The notes: generated from the letters alone by a model not told the origin. A stretch of DNA of 64,000 bases from Tepidisphaera sp. (GCA_016124375.1 WGNV01000004.1:496001-560000), one strand, 5' to 3'. Shown: positions 17,736 through 25,964, numbered from the stretch's first letter. Translations and numbers: made by a program.

Positions 17736-18458
17736 TCAGGTCGTCAAGCTGCCGAGCGGATCGATCACCCCGCTCGATGCCCCCGCCCCGCCGACGCCCA
17801 CCAGCCCGGCGGCGATCGCGATCCTCGCCAGCTCAACGCGGTTGGTCACGTGAAGTTTGTCGCCCAGCGACACGCGGTGCCACTCGACGGTCTTGACGCT
17901 GCGCCCGAGACGCTTGGCGATATCCGCCGAGGAGAGGCCCAGGCCGATCAACTTCAGAATCTCCATCTCGCGAGTCGTCAGCACCCCCAGCGGACCGTCG
18001 TCGTTGATCCGGGCGGTCATCACGCCCGGCTCACCCGCGGCCGGATTCAGTGGGTCGCTCGGAGCCGCCAATCGACTCACCACCAGCGTGCGCTGCCCGC
18101 TCGGCCCGGCAAAGGCGCGGAACGTGGAGTGAATGAGCTTGCCCGCGCACATGCCGACCACGCTGGCCTTCTGCCCCTGCGCCAGTCGCTCGCGCGCCAG
18201 CGACATGCGCTCGCTCACGATTTCGGGCGGGAGAAACTCCGAGCAAGGGCGGCCGACACACGCGTCAGGGCTGCCAAACCCAAACCACTTCGAAGCCACG
18301 TCGTTGGCGAACTCGATGATTCCCTGCGCATCGAGGACGATTACCGCGACATTGGCGTCAGACACCAGCGCGTCCCAAACCGCCCGGAGTTCCTTGGGTG
18401 GGGAGAACTCTCGATGAGGCTGGGCAAAGTCCCGGGTTGCCGCGCTGACGGTGCTCAT
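17736..18458 (-). CDS. PAS-domain LuxR-type transcriptional regulator
   Basis: A 240-residue regulator with an N-terminal PAS sensor (about 20-130: VIVLDAQGIIEFANDVASKW) and a C-terminal LuxR/GerE helix-turn-helix (about 160-222: LTTREMEILKLIGLGLSSAD, IAKRLGRSVKTVEWHR). There is no receiver domain, so it is not a classical two-component response regulator; the signal is probably sensed by PAS directly. The start at 18458 follows a GAGGGG ribosome site; the longer frame upstream runs through AT-rich non-coding DNA. It is divergent from the LOG-family gene with a 268-base shared control region. Confidence 0.9.
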   Translation of the reverse strand: MSTVSAATRDFAQPHREFSPPKELRAVWDALVSDANVAVIVLDAQGIIEFANDVASKWFGFGSPDACVGRPCSEFLPPEIVSERMSLARERLAQGQKASVVGMCAGKLIHSTFRAFAGPSGQRTLVVSRLAAPSDPLNPAAGEPGVMTARINDDGPLGVLTTREMEILKLIGLGLSSADIAKRLGRSVKTVEWHRVSLGDKLHVTNRVELARIAIAAGLVGVGGAGASSGVIDPLGSLTT

Positions 18459-18726
18459 ACGTACCCCTCGTGAAGACCTTCTGGCGGAAATGAAAACGGA
18501 TACATCAAGCAAGATATAGAAGAGCGGTGTTCGGCGGTAGCGAGAGTGTGCGAAAATGACAGGAATTGTTCGGATCGCGCAAATTCCTTTCGTAAGTGCA
18601 TATTTTACATGCATTTAGAATGTGGATTTAAATCGATATGATTATCCGTAATTTAGTTATAGGACGTCCTTTAAGGCGTTGAGCGGGTGTCCGGAACGTC
18701 CTAGAACGGCCGATACTTCATGCATC
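18459..18726. promoter_or_regulatory. AT-rich divergent control region with GGACGTCCT sites
   Basis: This is one of the most AT-rich stretches in the window (notably 18585-18665). It separates the LuxR-type regulator from the LOG gene. It contains a perfect 10-bp palindrome AGGACGTCCT (18661-18670) and a near copy GGAACGTCCT (18693-18702), spaced 32 bases (about three helical turns), 25-66 bases before the LOG start. ATATTTTACATGCAT near 18600 may be a promoter element. This fits an operator for the neighbouring regulator, which is inference. Confidence 0.45.
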
Positions 18727-19533
18727 ATGAGCGGTCTTGAGCAGCAACCCACTCCGTTTGCAGGTCAATCTCCCGAGACAAACGCATCGCCGGGCGGATG
18801 GCGCGTCGGGCCCGGGCATCCGGATTTACAGAGGTTTTTGGCGGGTCCGGCGTCACGTCTGGCGGAGTTGTGGCGGGTGGCGCGAATCGCCGCGGAGTTT
18901 GTGAAGGGCTTTCGGGCGCTGCACTTCGCCGGGCCGTGCGTCACGGTCTTCGGTTCGGCGCGGTTCAGCGAGGAGAACCGCTACTACCAGATGGCCCGCG
19001 AGGTGGGCGCGCGAATCGCGGGGCTGAACATGACGGTGATGACCGGGGGCGGGCCGGGGATCATGGAAGCAGCCAATCGCGGGGCGCACGAGGCCGGGGG
19101 CAAGTCGCTGGGGTGCAACATCATGCTGCCGATGGAGCAGAAGCCCAACCCGTACGTGGACCGGTTCATCACGTTTCGCTACTTCTTCGTGCGGAAAGTC
19201 ATGCTCGTCAAGTACAGCTATGCGTTCGTGGTGATGCCCGGGGGCTTTGGCACGCTGGACGAGACGTTTGAGGCCTTGACGCTGGTGCAGACCGGCAAGG
19301 TGCTGTCGTTTCCGGTGGTGCTGATGGGCGTGGAGTTCTGGACGCCGATGATCGACTTTCTGAGGCAGCGGATGCTGGCGGAGGGGACGCTCAGCCAGGC
19401 CGACCTTGACCTGATCACGCTCACCGACTCGCCCGACGAGGCGGTCGCGCAGATCAAGCGGGGGGTGGGCGTCTTCGAGGCCGACCGGAAAAAACGCCCG
19501 AAGCACTATCGCTGGCTGGGCGAGCACCCGTGA
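18727..19533 (+). CDS. LOG-family (TIGR00730-type) phosphoribohydrolase-like protein
   Basis: A 268-residue Rossmann-fold protein of the LOG family, members of which cleave ribose-5-phosphate from nucleotide monophosphates or cytokinin ribotides. Both signatures are present: GGGPGIMEAANRGA (about 113-126) and PGGFGTLDE (about 175-183). Length exceeds the short plant-type LOG (about 200) because of an N-terminal extension (about 1-65), as in the longer bacterial members. The ATG at 18727 is preferred to an in-frame GTG at 18679, which lies inside the palindromic control region. True substrate unknown. Confidence 0.9.
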   Translation: MSGLEQQPTPFAGQSPETNASPGGWRVGPGHPDLQRFLAGPASRLAELWRVARIAAEFVKGFRALHFAGPCVTVFGSARFSEENRYYQMAREVGARIAGLNMTVMTGGGPGIMEAANRGAHEAGGKSLGCNIMLPMEQKPNPYVDRFITFRYFFVRKVMLVKYSYAFVVMPGGFGTLDETFEALTLVQTGKVLSFPVVLMGVEFWTPMIDFLRQRMLAEGTLSQADLDLITLTDSPDEAVAQIKRGVGVFEADRKKRPKHYRWLGEHP

Positions 19534-19555
19534 CGGGCGCTCGCGACTGCCGGGC

Positions 19556-19762
19556 TCAGTCTCTGATCGATTCGCTGGCGATGAGCACGGGGATTCCGTC
19601 GCGGATTTCGTAGACGCACTTGCCGTCGGGCGTGGCGAGCATCTCGGCGCCGTCGCGCTCGATGAGGCGCAGGGGCTGGCCGGTGCGCGGGCAGCGGAGC
19701 AGCTGCAGGGGGACGGCCGCGACTGCGGGTTCGGGCTCGGTGATGGTGTTCTCGCGTTCCAC
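19556..19762 (-). CDS. Trm112/UPF0434-like small zinc-ribbon protein
   Basis: A 68-residue protein with the pattern LLRCPRTGQPLRL ... GKCVYEIRDGIPVLIASE, which matches the Trm112/YcaR fold. Members activate SAM methyltransferases or accompany lipid-A enzymes. Only one Cys remains in each of the two knuckles, so zinc binding may be lost or incomplete. The start proposed is GTG 19762 because upstream sequence is repeat DNA (19816-19920); no good ribosome site is visible, so the start is uncertain. Confidence 0.75.
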   Translation of the reverse strand: MERENTITEPEPAVAAVPLQLLRCPRTGQPLRLIERDGAEMLATPDGKCVYEIRDGIPVLIASESIRD

Positions 19763-19815
19763 GACGCCAAAGAGTAGCCCGCGCTCAAACCTGCCGACCC
19801 GCACCCCAACCCGCG

Positions 19816-19920
19816 TTGACGCCGGAAGTGAGGCTTTCCAAACTTCCGGGTCGCACGCCCTGCGCACATGCCTGCAGCACGAATCCACCCGGACCTTCGC
19901 TGACTCAGGTCCGGCGTCAA
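19816..19920. repeat. Composite palindromic element (family GACGCCGGA, copy 2)
   Basis: A 105-bp element with perfect 11-bp terminal inverted repeats TTGACGCCGGA/TCCGGCGTCAA. It contains hairpin A (CCGGAAGT...ACTTCCGG, about 19823-19848) and hairpin B (CCGGACC...GGTCCGG, about 19889-19914). Copy 3 at 45622-45711 is the reverse complement of the same A-spacer-B layout. It lies between the Trm112-like gene and the ferredoxin gene. Confidence 0.9.
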
Positions 19921-19973
19921 AATCGGGCCCGGCGACTGTCGTCTCCCCTACACTGCCGGTTGGAGAACTCTGC

Positions 19974-20372
19974 ATGTCCTTTAAGAAATCCGACCGACCG
20001 ACCGGGCCCGCGATCGTGCCCGTCAAGTTCATCATGGAAGACCCCGAGGGTCTCACCGGCAAGACCGACCCCGTCGCCGAGTTCAAAGGCGGCGAGGGGC
20101 AGAGCCTGCTCGAACTGGCCATGGACCACGGCATCAACATCGAACACGCCTGCGGCGGCGTCTGCGCCTGCTCCACCTGCCACGTCTACGTCGAGCAAGG
20201 CGAAAAATCGCTCAGCGAAGCCAGCGAAGCCGAGGAAGACCGCGTGGAGGAAGCCCCGGGCCTGCAGCGGAACAGCCGCCTGAGTTGCCAGTGCGTGATC
20301 GAGGGGAAAGGCCCGATCGTGGTGCGGGTGCCGGCGTGGAACCGGAATGCGGTGAAGGAAGTGCCGCACTGA
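19974..20372 (+). CDS. 2Fe-2S ferredoxin (adrenodoxin/ISC type)
   Basis: A 132-residue ferredoxin. Cluster ligands follow the ISC/adrenodoxin spacing: CGGVCACSTC gives C-X5-C-X2-C, with the fourth Cys in LSCQC near residue 105. The DHGINIEHACGG and HVYVE surroundings are typical. The ATG at 19974 is preceded by GGAG. It has an N-terminal extension of about 20 residues compared with E. coli Fdx. Nearby IscX (21262) suggests a role in Fe-S assembly, although no other isc genes are present in the window. Confidence 0.93.
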   Translation: MSFKKSDRPTGPAIVPVKFIMEDPEGLTGKTDPVAEFKGGEGQSLLELAMDHGINIEHACGGVCACSTCHVYVEQGEKSLSEASEAEEDRVEEAPGLQRNSRLSCQCVIEGKGPIVVRVPAWNRNAVKEVPH

Positions 20373-20446
20373 CGGCGGGCACGCGGGAGGATGACGATCA
20401 CCTTCCGGGGACCTGCCGACGCAGTCTTGATCTTGTGAGCCAGAGC

Positions 20447-21256
20447 TTAGAAAACCGCAGGAATTAGCCAATCGACGAGCAAGGCGTTTGGTATCAATGC
20501 CGCGAAAATCGTCAGATCGAATTCCGGGCCTGCGTGCAAACCCAGAACCGAGATTCTCCCTTCGCGATGAACGCCGTAGAGATGGCAGTCGTCCATGATG
20601 CTGATCGCGAAGCCCGCGTCGACGAGATCCTGTCGGACGGCGAGTTCGACGACTCTGGCGTCAAGTTTGAGTTGTGCGAGGCGATCGGTCAGACTCGACA
20701 GGGTCAGATTAACCCCTTCAAGCGGCTGCCGGACACGGTCTCGCACCACAATTTGACGGATGGCGTTCTCGACCCCGATTCTCCGGATGACATCTCGTAT
20801 TTCGGCTTGCGTCGAGATGATGGCATCGATCATGGTGTCACTCACCCACTCGGTTTGACGCCACGCCTCGAACGGCAACCTGAACGCATCGCGGCTCGGA
20901 TAACGATCGAGCATGGCGGGGTCAGAGTCGGCGATCGTGGGAATCGGATACGTCCACTCTCCTGGCGGAACCTCTCGCAAGCTTCCCACAGGGATCATCG
21001 ACAAAGTCAGTGTGCGCTGACGGATCATCTCGCCCCGCTCCGCCGGCTCGGCGCGGACAACAAACCAAGGCTGCTCTCGAATTTTGTACGCAGGCGAGTC
21101 GCGGAAGCTCTCCGGCAGGAGCCTGGGAACCATGGATTTCCTCGCGAGCACGCGCCCTGAGCGACAATCTACAAAGCAGACGTCGATTTGGGGTGCGAAC
21201 AGGTCGCGGATCACCTGTGAGTCTCCATGGTTGAGGTCGAATGTTGCGGCAATCAT
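20447..21256 (-). CDS. Uncharacterised protein
   Basis: A 269-residue soluble protein without a signal peptide or membrane helix. The reading frame has natural amino-acid composition (Ile/Val/Asp rich), unlike the antisense frame on the plus strand. There are no recognised motifs; it begins with alternating strand-like segments (VCFVDCRSGRVLA), is helical in the middle, and ends with a hydrophobic stretch (FDLTIFAALIPNALLVDWLI). GC is lower than its neighbours, suggesting later acquisition. Its start is only five bases from the divergent iscX start, so each promoter must lie inside the other gene or one start is misplaced. Confidence 0.7.
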   Translation of the reverse strand: MIAATFDLNHGDSQVIRDLFAPQIDVCFVDCRSGRVLARKSMVPRLLPESFRDSPAYKIREQPWFVVRAEPAERGEMIRQRTLTLSMIPVGSLREVPPGEWTYPIPTIADSDPAMLDRYPSRDAFRLPFEAWRQTEWVSDTMIDAIISTQAEIRDVIRRIGVENAIRQIVVRDRVRQPLEGVNLTLSSLTDRLAQLKLDARVVELAVRQDLVDAGFAISIMDDCHLYGVHREGRISVLGLHAGPEFDLTIFAALIPNALLVDWLIPAVF

Positions 21257-21261
21257 TAGCC

Positions 21262-21501
21262 ATGCCCCCCAATCCCGACACCTTCGACTGGCTCGACGTT
21301 GACCTCATCGGCGAACTGCTCGCCGAGCACTGTGCCTCCGTCGACCCCATGCGGGTCGGCTTTGTTGAACTCAAGCGGCTGGTGCAGGCCCTGCCCGGCT
21401 TTCAGGAGCGCCCCGGCCACCCCTGCAACGAGCGGATTCTCGAAGAGATTCAGGCCAACTGGATCGAAGCCCGCGGCGGCGGCAAGCCCGAGGAGGAATA
21501 G
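21262..21501 (+). CDS. iscX: IscX-like Fe-S cluster assembly protein
   Basis: A 79-residue acidic protein matching IscX: FDWLDVDLIGELLAEH, DPMRVGFVELKRLV, then ERILEEIQANWIEA, which parallel the family's WxD...IA..L, DP..V.F..L..WV and EKIL.AIQ..W blocks. IscX binds IscS and modulates iron delivery and sulfur transfer. It stands without iscS/U/A in the window; a 2Fe-2S ferredoxin is 890 bases upstream. The ATG at 21262 gives normal length; an in-frame ATG at 21241 also exists. Confidence 0.8.
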   Translation: MPPNPDTFDWLDVDLIGELLAEHCASVDPMRVGFVELKRLVQALPGFQERPGHPCNERILEEIQANWIEARGGGKPEEE

Positions 21502-21513
21502 CGCTCCTACCCC

Positions 21514-21626
21514 ATCTCGTGGCACAGGCCTCTGGCCTGTGGCCTACCCATGCTCTGTACCGGCCGGGGTGTTCGGATAGGAAGAGGATCGGGTAGGACA
21601 CAGGCGGGACGCCTGTGCCACGAGAT
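21514..21626. repeat. Composite palindromic element (family GTGGCACAGGC, copy 1)
   Basis: A 113-bp element with perfect 16-bp terminal inverted repeats ATCTCGTGGCACAGGC/GCCTGTGCCACGAGAT. The left hairpin is CACAGGCC-TCT-GGCCTGTG (21523-21541) and the right one ACAGGCG-GGA-CGCCTGT. A second composite copy is at 33627-33778, and single arms occur at 13689-13712, 39044-39058 and 60576-60600. Confidence 0.9.
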
Positions 21627-21636
21627 TTGGTAGGAA

Positions 21637-21658
21637 GCACCGCTCTGGAGAGCGGTGC
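21637..21658. repeat. Hairpin GCACCGCTCT-GG-AGAGCGGTGC
   Basis: A perfect 10-bp stem with a 2-base loop, directly after the composite element and before rlmE. There is no T run, so it is not a standard terminator. Confidence 0.8.
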
Positions 21659-21670
21659 CACCAAAGATGC

Positions 21671-21718
21671 ACCCCCTCACCCAATCACCCCCTCACCCAA
21701 TCACCCCCTCACCCTCTC
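21671..21718. repeat. Tandem 16-mer ACCCCCTCACCCAATC
   Basis: Two exact copies and a third partial copy of a 16-base unit sit 30-80 bases upstream of rlmE. The stretch has no G on this strand for most of its length. Function unknown. Confidence 0.85.
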
Positions 21719-21749
21719 ATCCTCCCTCCCCCTACCGTTCCGCCGTCAC

Positions 21750-22586
21750 ATGCCTCAACCCCGCAAGCTGCACGACGAGTTTTTCAAGCGCGCCAAGGCC
21801 GAGGGATACGCGGCTCGGTCGGCGTACAAGCTCATCGAGATTAACGACAAACGCCGCCTGATCCGCGCCGGCGATCGCGTGCTCGATCTCGGGTGCGCTC
21901 CGGGCTCATGGCTGCAAGTCGTCGAAAAACTCATCGGGCCCAGCGGCATCGCCGTGGGAGTCGACCTGCAGGAAGTGACGGTTGATTTTGGCGACAACAT
22001 CTTTACGTGCGTGGGCGATGCGTTCACCACCGAACCCGCCGAGCTGAAGGGCGACAGCGGCAAGCCCTTCGATGTGCTCCTGAGCGACATGGCTCCCAGC
22101 ACCAGTGGGCACGGCGATGACTTTCTGTCGGCCCGTCTGTGCGATCGCGTGCTGGATCTCGCGCCGCATGTGCTGCGCCCCGGCGGCAACCTGTGCATGA
22201 AGATTCTGGAGGGGGAGCCGACGCCGCAGGTGATCGCGCGGGCGAAGAAGATGTTTGTGGAGGCGGGCACGAGCAAGCCCAAGGCGAGCCGCGATGTGTC
22301 GCGGGAGTTGTTTATTGTGGGGCTGGGGCTGCGGGCGGACATCGCGGCAGCCGCCGTCGCGTCGACCAAATCGCCGGCCATCGCACCGGCCAAATCGCTG
22401 CCTGACTCGCCCCCCGAGACGCCGCCCGCCAAGCCCAGCAAGCCCAGCAAGCCCAGCAAGGCTGCGAGATCGCCGCGTGAAAAGACCTCGAAAGCCTCGA
22501 AAACTCCGAAAGCCTCCAAAGGCTCGAAGGGCTCGAAGGGCTCGAAGGGCTCGAAGGCCATCAAAGCCCGAGGAGCCGAGGCGTGA
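21750..22586 (+). CDS. rlmE: 23S rRNA 2'-O-methyltransferase RlmE (FtsJ) with Lys/Ser-rich tail
   Basis: A 278-residue protein. Residues 1-195 are a complete FtsJ/RrmJ methyltransferase (SAM motif LDLGCAPGSWLQV, catalytic K-D-K-E context: DMAPSTSGH, KILEGE), which methylates U2552 in E. coli 23S rRNA. Residues about 205-278 form a tail of Pro/Lys then Lys/Ser/Gly repeats (KPSKPSKPSK, SKGSKGSKGSKGSK), not part of normal RlmE (about 209 residues). The tail is likely disordered and basic, suited to rRNA binding. The ATG at 21750 gives the family N-terminus. The stop overlaps the next gene as GTGA. Confidence 0.93.
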   Translation: MPQPRKLHDEFFKRAKAEGYAARSAYKLIEINDKRRLIRAGDRVLDLGCAPGSWLQVVEKLIGPSGIAVGVDLQEVTVDFGDNIFTCVGDAFTTEPAELKGDSGKPFDVLLSDMAPSTSGHGDDFLSARLCDRVLDLAPHVLRPGGNLCMKILEGEPTPQVIARAKKMFVEAGTSKPKASRDVSRELFIVGLGLRADIAAAAVASTKSPAIAPAKSLPDSPPETPPAKPSKPSKPSKAARSPREKTSKASKTPKASKGSKGSKGSKGSKAIKARGAEA

Positions 22587-24571
22587 CGTTCCTGGCGCCG
22601 GTCGCGATGGCGATAGCCGCGGCGTTGGCGTTTCCGACGCTGCTGGTGCTGTACTTGCTGAAGCTGCGGCGTCGGCCGGTGCGGGTGTCGGCGGCGCTCT
22701 TCTGGCCGGTGGCGCGAAAAGAGGTGCAGGCGAATGTTCCGTTCGCCCGTCCGCGCTTCTCGTGGCTGCTGTTGCTGCACCTGCTGGCGCTGGCGTGTGC
22801 GGTGCTCGCGTTGGGGCGGCCCGCGCTCACGGGCGTGGGGGCGGGAGCGGGAGATCGGGTGATCATTCTGCTGGACCGCGGGGCGTCGATGAGCGGAGTG
22901 GATTCGCCGGAGGGGAAGTCGCGTCTGGAGCGGGCCAAGCAAGCCGCGAAGGCGATGGTGGACTCGCAGAGCCGGGGCGGGCAGACGACGCGGATCGCCG
23001 TGGTCGGGTTCGGCGCCGAGGCGTCGACCATCATCGGGTTTACCACCTCGCGCAGCCTGCTGCAGGGCGCGATCGACGGCATCACGCCCACGGACCAGCC
23101 TTCGCGGCTTGCGCCGGCGATGGACGTCGCCCGGGCACTGGCGGGCGATGGCGAAGAGACGAGCATCTCGTGCGTGCTGATCAGCGACGGGGGGATCGAA
23201 GATCTGGAGAAGGTCGGGCCCGCGCCCGGCACGCTGCGCTACCTGCCCGTGGGGGGAGGGCTCGCGGCCGGCGGGGCGGCCGCACCCCCGGACCGGCCCG
23301 ACAACCTGGGCATCGTCGCCTTCGCCGGCGACCGCGCCCCGGACGAACCGAGCCAGGTGCGATTGTTCGCGCAGGTGTGCAACACCTCGGCGTCGGCCGT
23401 CAGCGCGGGCGTGGTGTTGACGCTGGGCGACAAGGAGCTTCTGCGCAGGGGCGTTGAAGTTCCACCAGCCACGGCCGCGGGGCCGGGCATGCTGGCCCTG
23501 CCGCTCGAAACCCGCCAGCCTGCGGGAGGCGTGCTGTCGCTGCGGATCGACCGGCCCGACGCACTGGCGAGCGACAACCAGGCGTGGCTGGTGTTGCCGG
23601 AGCCGACGCGCCCGCTGGTGTGGCTGGTGAGGCCCGAGGGGACGGCCGGCTCGAACGGAGACTCGCTGCCCGCGGGCAGTTGGATGCTGGAAGCGGCGCT
23701 GGGCGAGATGCGGGTGGCGGGCGTCGTGACGCTGAACCCGGCGGAATATGACAGCCGCGCGGCGCGCGGGGCGTTCGAGGGCGTAAGCCTCGTCGTGTTT
23801 GATCGCGTCTCGCCCAAGCAAAGGCCCCCGGTGCCGACGCTGGCGTTCGGGGCGTTTGTGCCGGCCACGGGGCTGGAAAAGGACGCGGGCGAGCGCGGCC
23901 CGACGCCGGCGGTCTTCTGGTCGCGCGAGCACCCGGTGACGCGCAGCCTCTCGCTGGACACGCTCGATGTCGCGGGCTCGCTGGCGTTGCGCGTCACGAA
24001 CAAGGACTCGACGGAGGTGGTGCGGGGGGCCGAGGGGCCGCTGGTGGTGGCGAGCCTGGACGCGGGGACGCCCCGGGTGGACGTCGCGTTCGATCTGACG
24101 CGATCGAACTGGACGATTCAGACGAGTTTTCCGATCTTTCTGGCCTCGGCGATCGACTGGCTGACAAGCCGCGGGCAGTCGATGAAGTGCGCGGCGGTTC
24201 TTACGGGCGAACCGGCGACCGTGAGCGCGATGGCCGCGGGTGAACTGAGCGTGACGCCGGCCTCGGGCGGGCCGGCGGCCATGACCACGATGGCCAGCGG
24301 ACCGGGGCCGGTGCGGATCGGGATGCTCGAGCGCGCGGGCGACTATGTGGTGCAAGGGGCGGGCGCCAAGGCGACGTCGCACCTGGCGGTGAACCTCTGC
24401 AACCTGGGGGAGAGCACGCTCGAGACCAAGCCCGAGCTGACCATCGCCGGGCACACGCTGGCGACCGGTGGCCTCGGCCCCGGGCGGCGGGAGGTCTGGC
24501 CCTGGTTTGTGATGGCGGCGCTGGCGCTGCTGTGCGTCGAATGGGTCGCGTATGCGCGGGCGTTGAACTAG
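22583..24571 (+). CDS. BatA/VWA-domain membrane protein
   Basis: A 662-residue protein: BatA-type N-terminus with two helices (about 3-22 and 56-76), a VWA domain (about 92-230), a long beta-rich periplasmic region, and a C-terminal helix (about 635-655). The VWA metal site reads DRGAS instead of DxSxS, so the first Ser ligand is missing and metal binding may be weakened. It is a paralogue of the two genes at the left end of the window. The GTG start overlaps the rlmE stop, so translation is coupled. Function inferred only by family (envelope or MoxR-associated). Confidence 0.85.
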   Translation: MTFLAPVAMAIAAALAFPTLLVLYLLKLRRRPVRVSAALFWPVARKEVQANVPFARPRFSWLLLLHLLALACAVLALGRPALTGVGAGAGDRVIILLDRGASMSGVDSPEGKSRLERAKQAAKAMVDSQSRGGQTTRIAVVGFGAEASTIIGFTTSRSLLQGAIDGITPTDQPSRLAPAMDVARALAGDGEETSISCVLISDGGIEDLEKVGPAPGTLRYLPVGGGLAAGGAAAPPDRPDNLGIVAFAGDRAPDEPSQVRLFAQVCNTSASAVSAGVVLTLGDKELLRRGVEVPPATAAGPGMLALPLETRQPAGGVLSLRIDRPDALASDNQAWLVLPEPTRPLVWLVRPEGTAGSNGDSLPAGSWMLEAALGEMRVAGVVTLNPAEYDSRAARGAFEGVSLVVFDRVSPKQRPPVPTLAFGAFVPATGLEKDAGERGPTPAVFWSREHPVTRSLSLDTLDVAGSLALRVTNKDSTEVVRGAEGPLVVASLDAGTPRVDVAFDLTRSNWTIQTSFPIFLASAIDWLTSRGQSMKCAAVLTGEPATVSAMAAGELSVTPASGGPAAMTTMASGPGPVRIGMLERAGDYVVQGAGAKATSHLAVNLCNLGESTLETKPELTIAGHTLATGGLGPGRREVWPWFVMAALALLCVEWVAYARALN

Positions 24572-24611
24572 CCCCGTGCCGCGCGACGCGGCGGAAGGTA
24601 CCCTGCTGCCC

Positions 24612-25964
24612 ATGAGCACCGACCTCGAGCCAAAGCAAAGCCGCGTGCCCGGGGCCGCCCTCTCGCTGGCGCTGCTGATTCTCATCAACCTGGTGAACTA
24701 CATCGACCGTTACAACCTGGCGGCGGTCGAGCCCCACATCCGCGACGAGTTCCTCAAGGGCGACCCCAACGCCTTCACCAAGACGGGCCAGCTCAGCACC
24801 GCGTTCCTGGTGACGTACATGCTCTTTGCCCCGCTCTTCGGCTGGCTGGCCGAGAAGTTCAATCGCTGGGTCATCATCGGGTTCGGCGTGCTGCTGTGGA
24901 CGATCGCGACGGGCGCGACGGCCTACGCGCCCAGTTACAACGCCCTGCTGCTGTGCCGAATCGTCGTGGGCGTGGGCGAAGCCGCGTGGGGACCCACCGC
25001 CCCCACCATCATCGCCGACATGTACCCGGTCGCCCGTCGCGGCTACGTGATGGCGTGGTTCTACGTCGCGATTCCGGTGGGCAGCGCGCTGGGCTACATG
25101 CTGGGTGGGCAGATGGCGGCTCACTTCTCATGGCACTACGCGTTCCTGACAGCCGTGCCCCCGGGGCTCGTTTTGGGCGTGTGGGCGTTCTTCCGGCCCG
25201 ACCCGCCCCGCGGGGCGAACGACGAGGGCGTCATCAAACGCAAGTTCCGCCCGCGCGACCTGCTGGTGCTCGTCAAGACGCCTTCGTACGTGTTCAACAC
25301 GCTGGGCATGGCCGCGATGACCTTCGCCATCGGGGGCATGTCGTTCTGGCTGCCCACCTACGTCAACGAGTACCGCCTGCACTACGGCGTGGACAAGGCG
25401 GGCAGCGCTCACCTGGGCGAGGTGACTTCTCTTGTGGGGGTCATCACGGTCATATGCGGCATCGGTGGCACCATCCTGGGCGGCATCTGGGGCGACAAGC
25501 TCCGCAACAAGGGGATGCGCGGGGCGTATTTCAAACTCAGCGGCTACACCATGCTGGCCGCGTTCCCCGTCTTCATCGCGTCGTTGTATGTCCCCTTCCC
25601 CTGGGCGTGGGCTTTCATCGCGCTGGCGATGTTCCTGATCTTCCTGAACACCGGCCCCACCAACACCATCACCGCGAACGTGTCGCACCCGGCGCTGCGG
25701 GCCAACGCCTTCGGGCTGAACATCCTGATCATCCATGCCGCGGGCGACGCGATCTCGCCCCGCGTCATCGGCCAGGTGCGCGACGCGACCAACAGCGACA
25801 CGCACGGCACGCTGTGGCCGGCGCTCAATGAAGCCGGGGGCAACATGAACGCCGCCTTCGGGCTGGTGGGCCTGGCGATCTTTGTCGCGGGCGTGCTGTG
25901 GCTGCTGGGTGCGCGGCACCTGGAGAAGGACACGGCGGCCGCGGGGAGCAGCTTGGCGGCGTGA
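24612..25964 (+). CDS. MFS transporter, Spinster-like
   Basis: A 450-residue major facilitator with about 12 membrane helices. The N-terminal block NLVNYIDRYNLAAVEPHIRDE is characteristic of the Spinster (Spns) group, which moves lipids such as sphingosine-1-phosphate or lysolipids in eukaryotes; bacterial substrates are mostly unknown. The GxxxDRxxRR-like loop appears as FGWLAEKFNRW and GGIWGDKLRNKG. The ATG at 24612 was chosen over an upstream in-frame codon at 24576. It follows the VWA gene by 40 bases and may be co-transcribed. Confidence 0.88.
   Translation: MSTDLEPKQSRVPGAALSLALLILINLVNYIDRYNLAAVEPHIRDEFLKGDPNAFTKTGQLSTAFLVTYMLFAPLFGWLAEKFNRWVIIGFGVLLWTIATGATAYAPSYNALLLCRIVVGVGEAAWGPTAPTIIADMYPVARRGYVMAWFYVAIPVGSALGYMLGGQMAAHFSWHYAFLTAVPPGLVLGVWAFFRPDPPRGANDEGVIKRKFRPRDLLVLVKTPSYVFNTLGMAAMTFAIGGMSFWLPTYVNEYRLHYGVDKAGSAHLGEVTSLVGVITVICGIGGTILGGIWGDKLRNKGMRGAYFKLSGYTMLAAFPVFIASLYVPFPWAWAFIALAMFLIFLNTGPTNTITANVSHPALRANAFGLNILIIHAAGDAISPRVIGQVRDATNSDTHGTLWPALNEAGGNMNAAFGLVGLAIFVAGVLWLLGARHLEKDTAAAGSSLAA

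Noticed and set aside
20534-21160. 208-residue plus-strand frame opposite 20447-21256
   Set aside because: Less protein-like composition than the minus-strand frame and no ribosome site; the minus-strand gene was kept.
21755-24688. 977-residue minus-strand open frame
   Set aside because: Antisense to rlmE and the VWA gene, both of which have clear domains; Arg-rich shadow composition.
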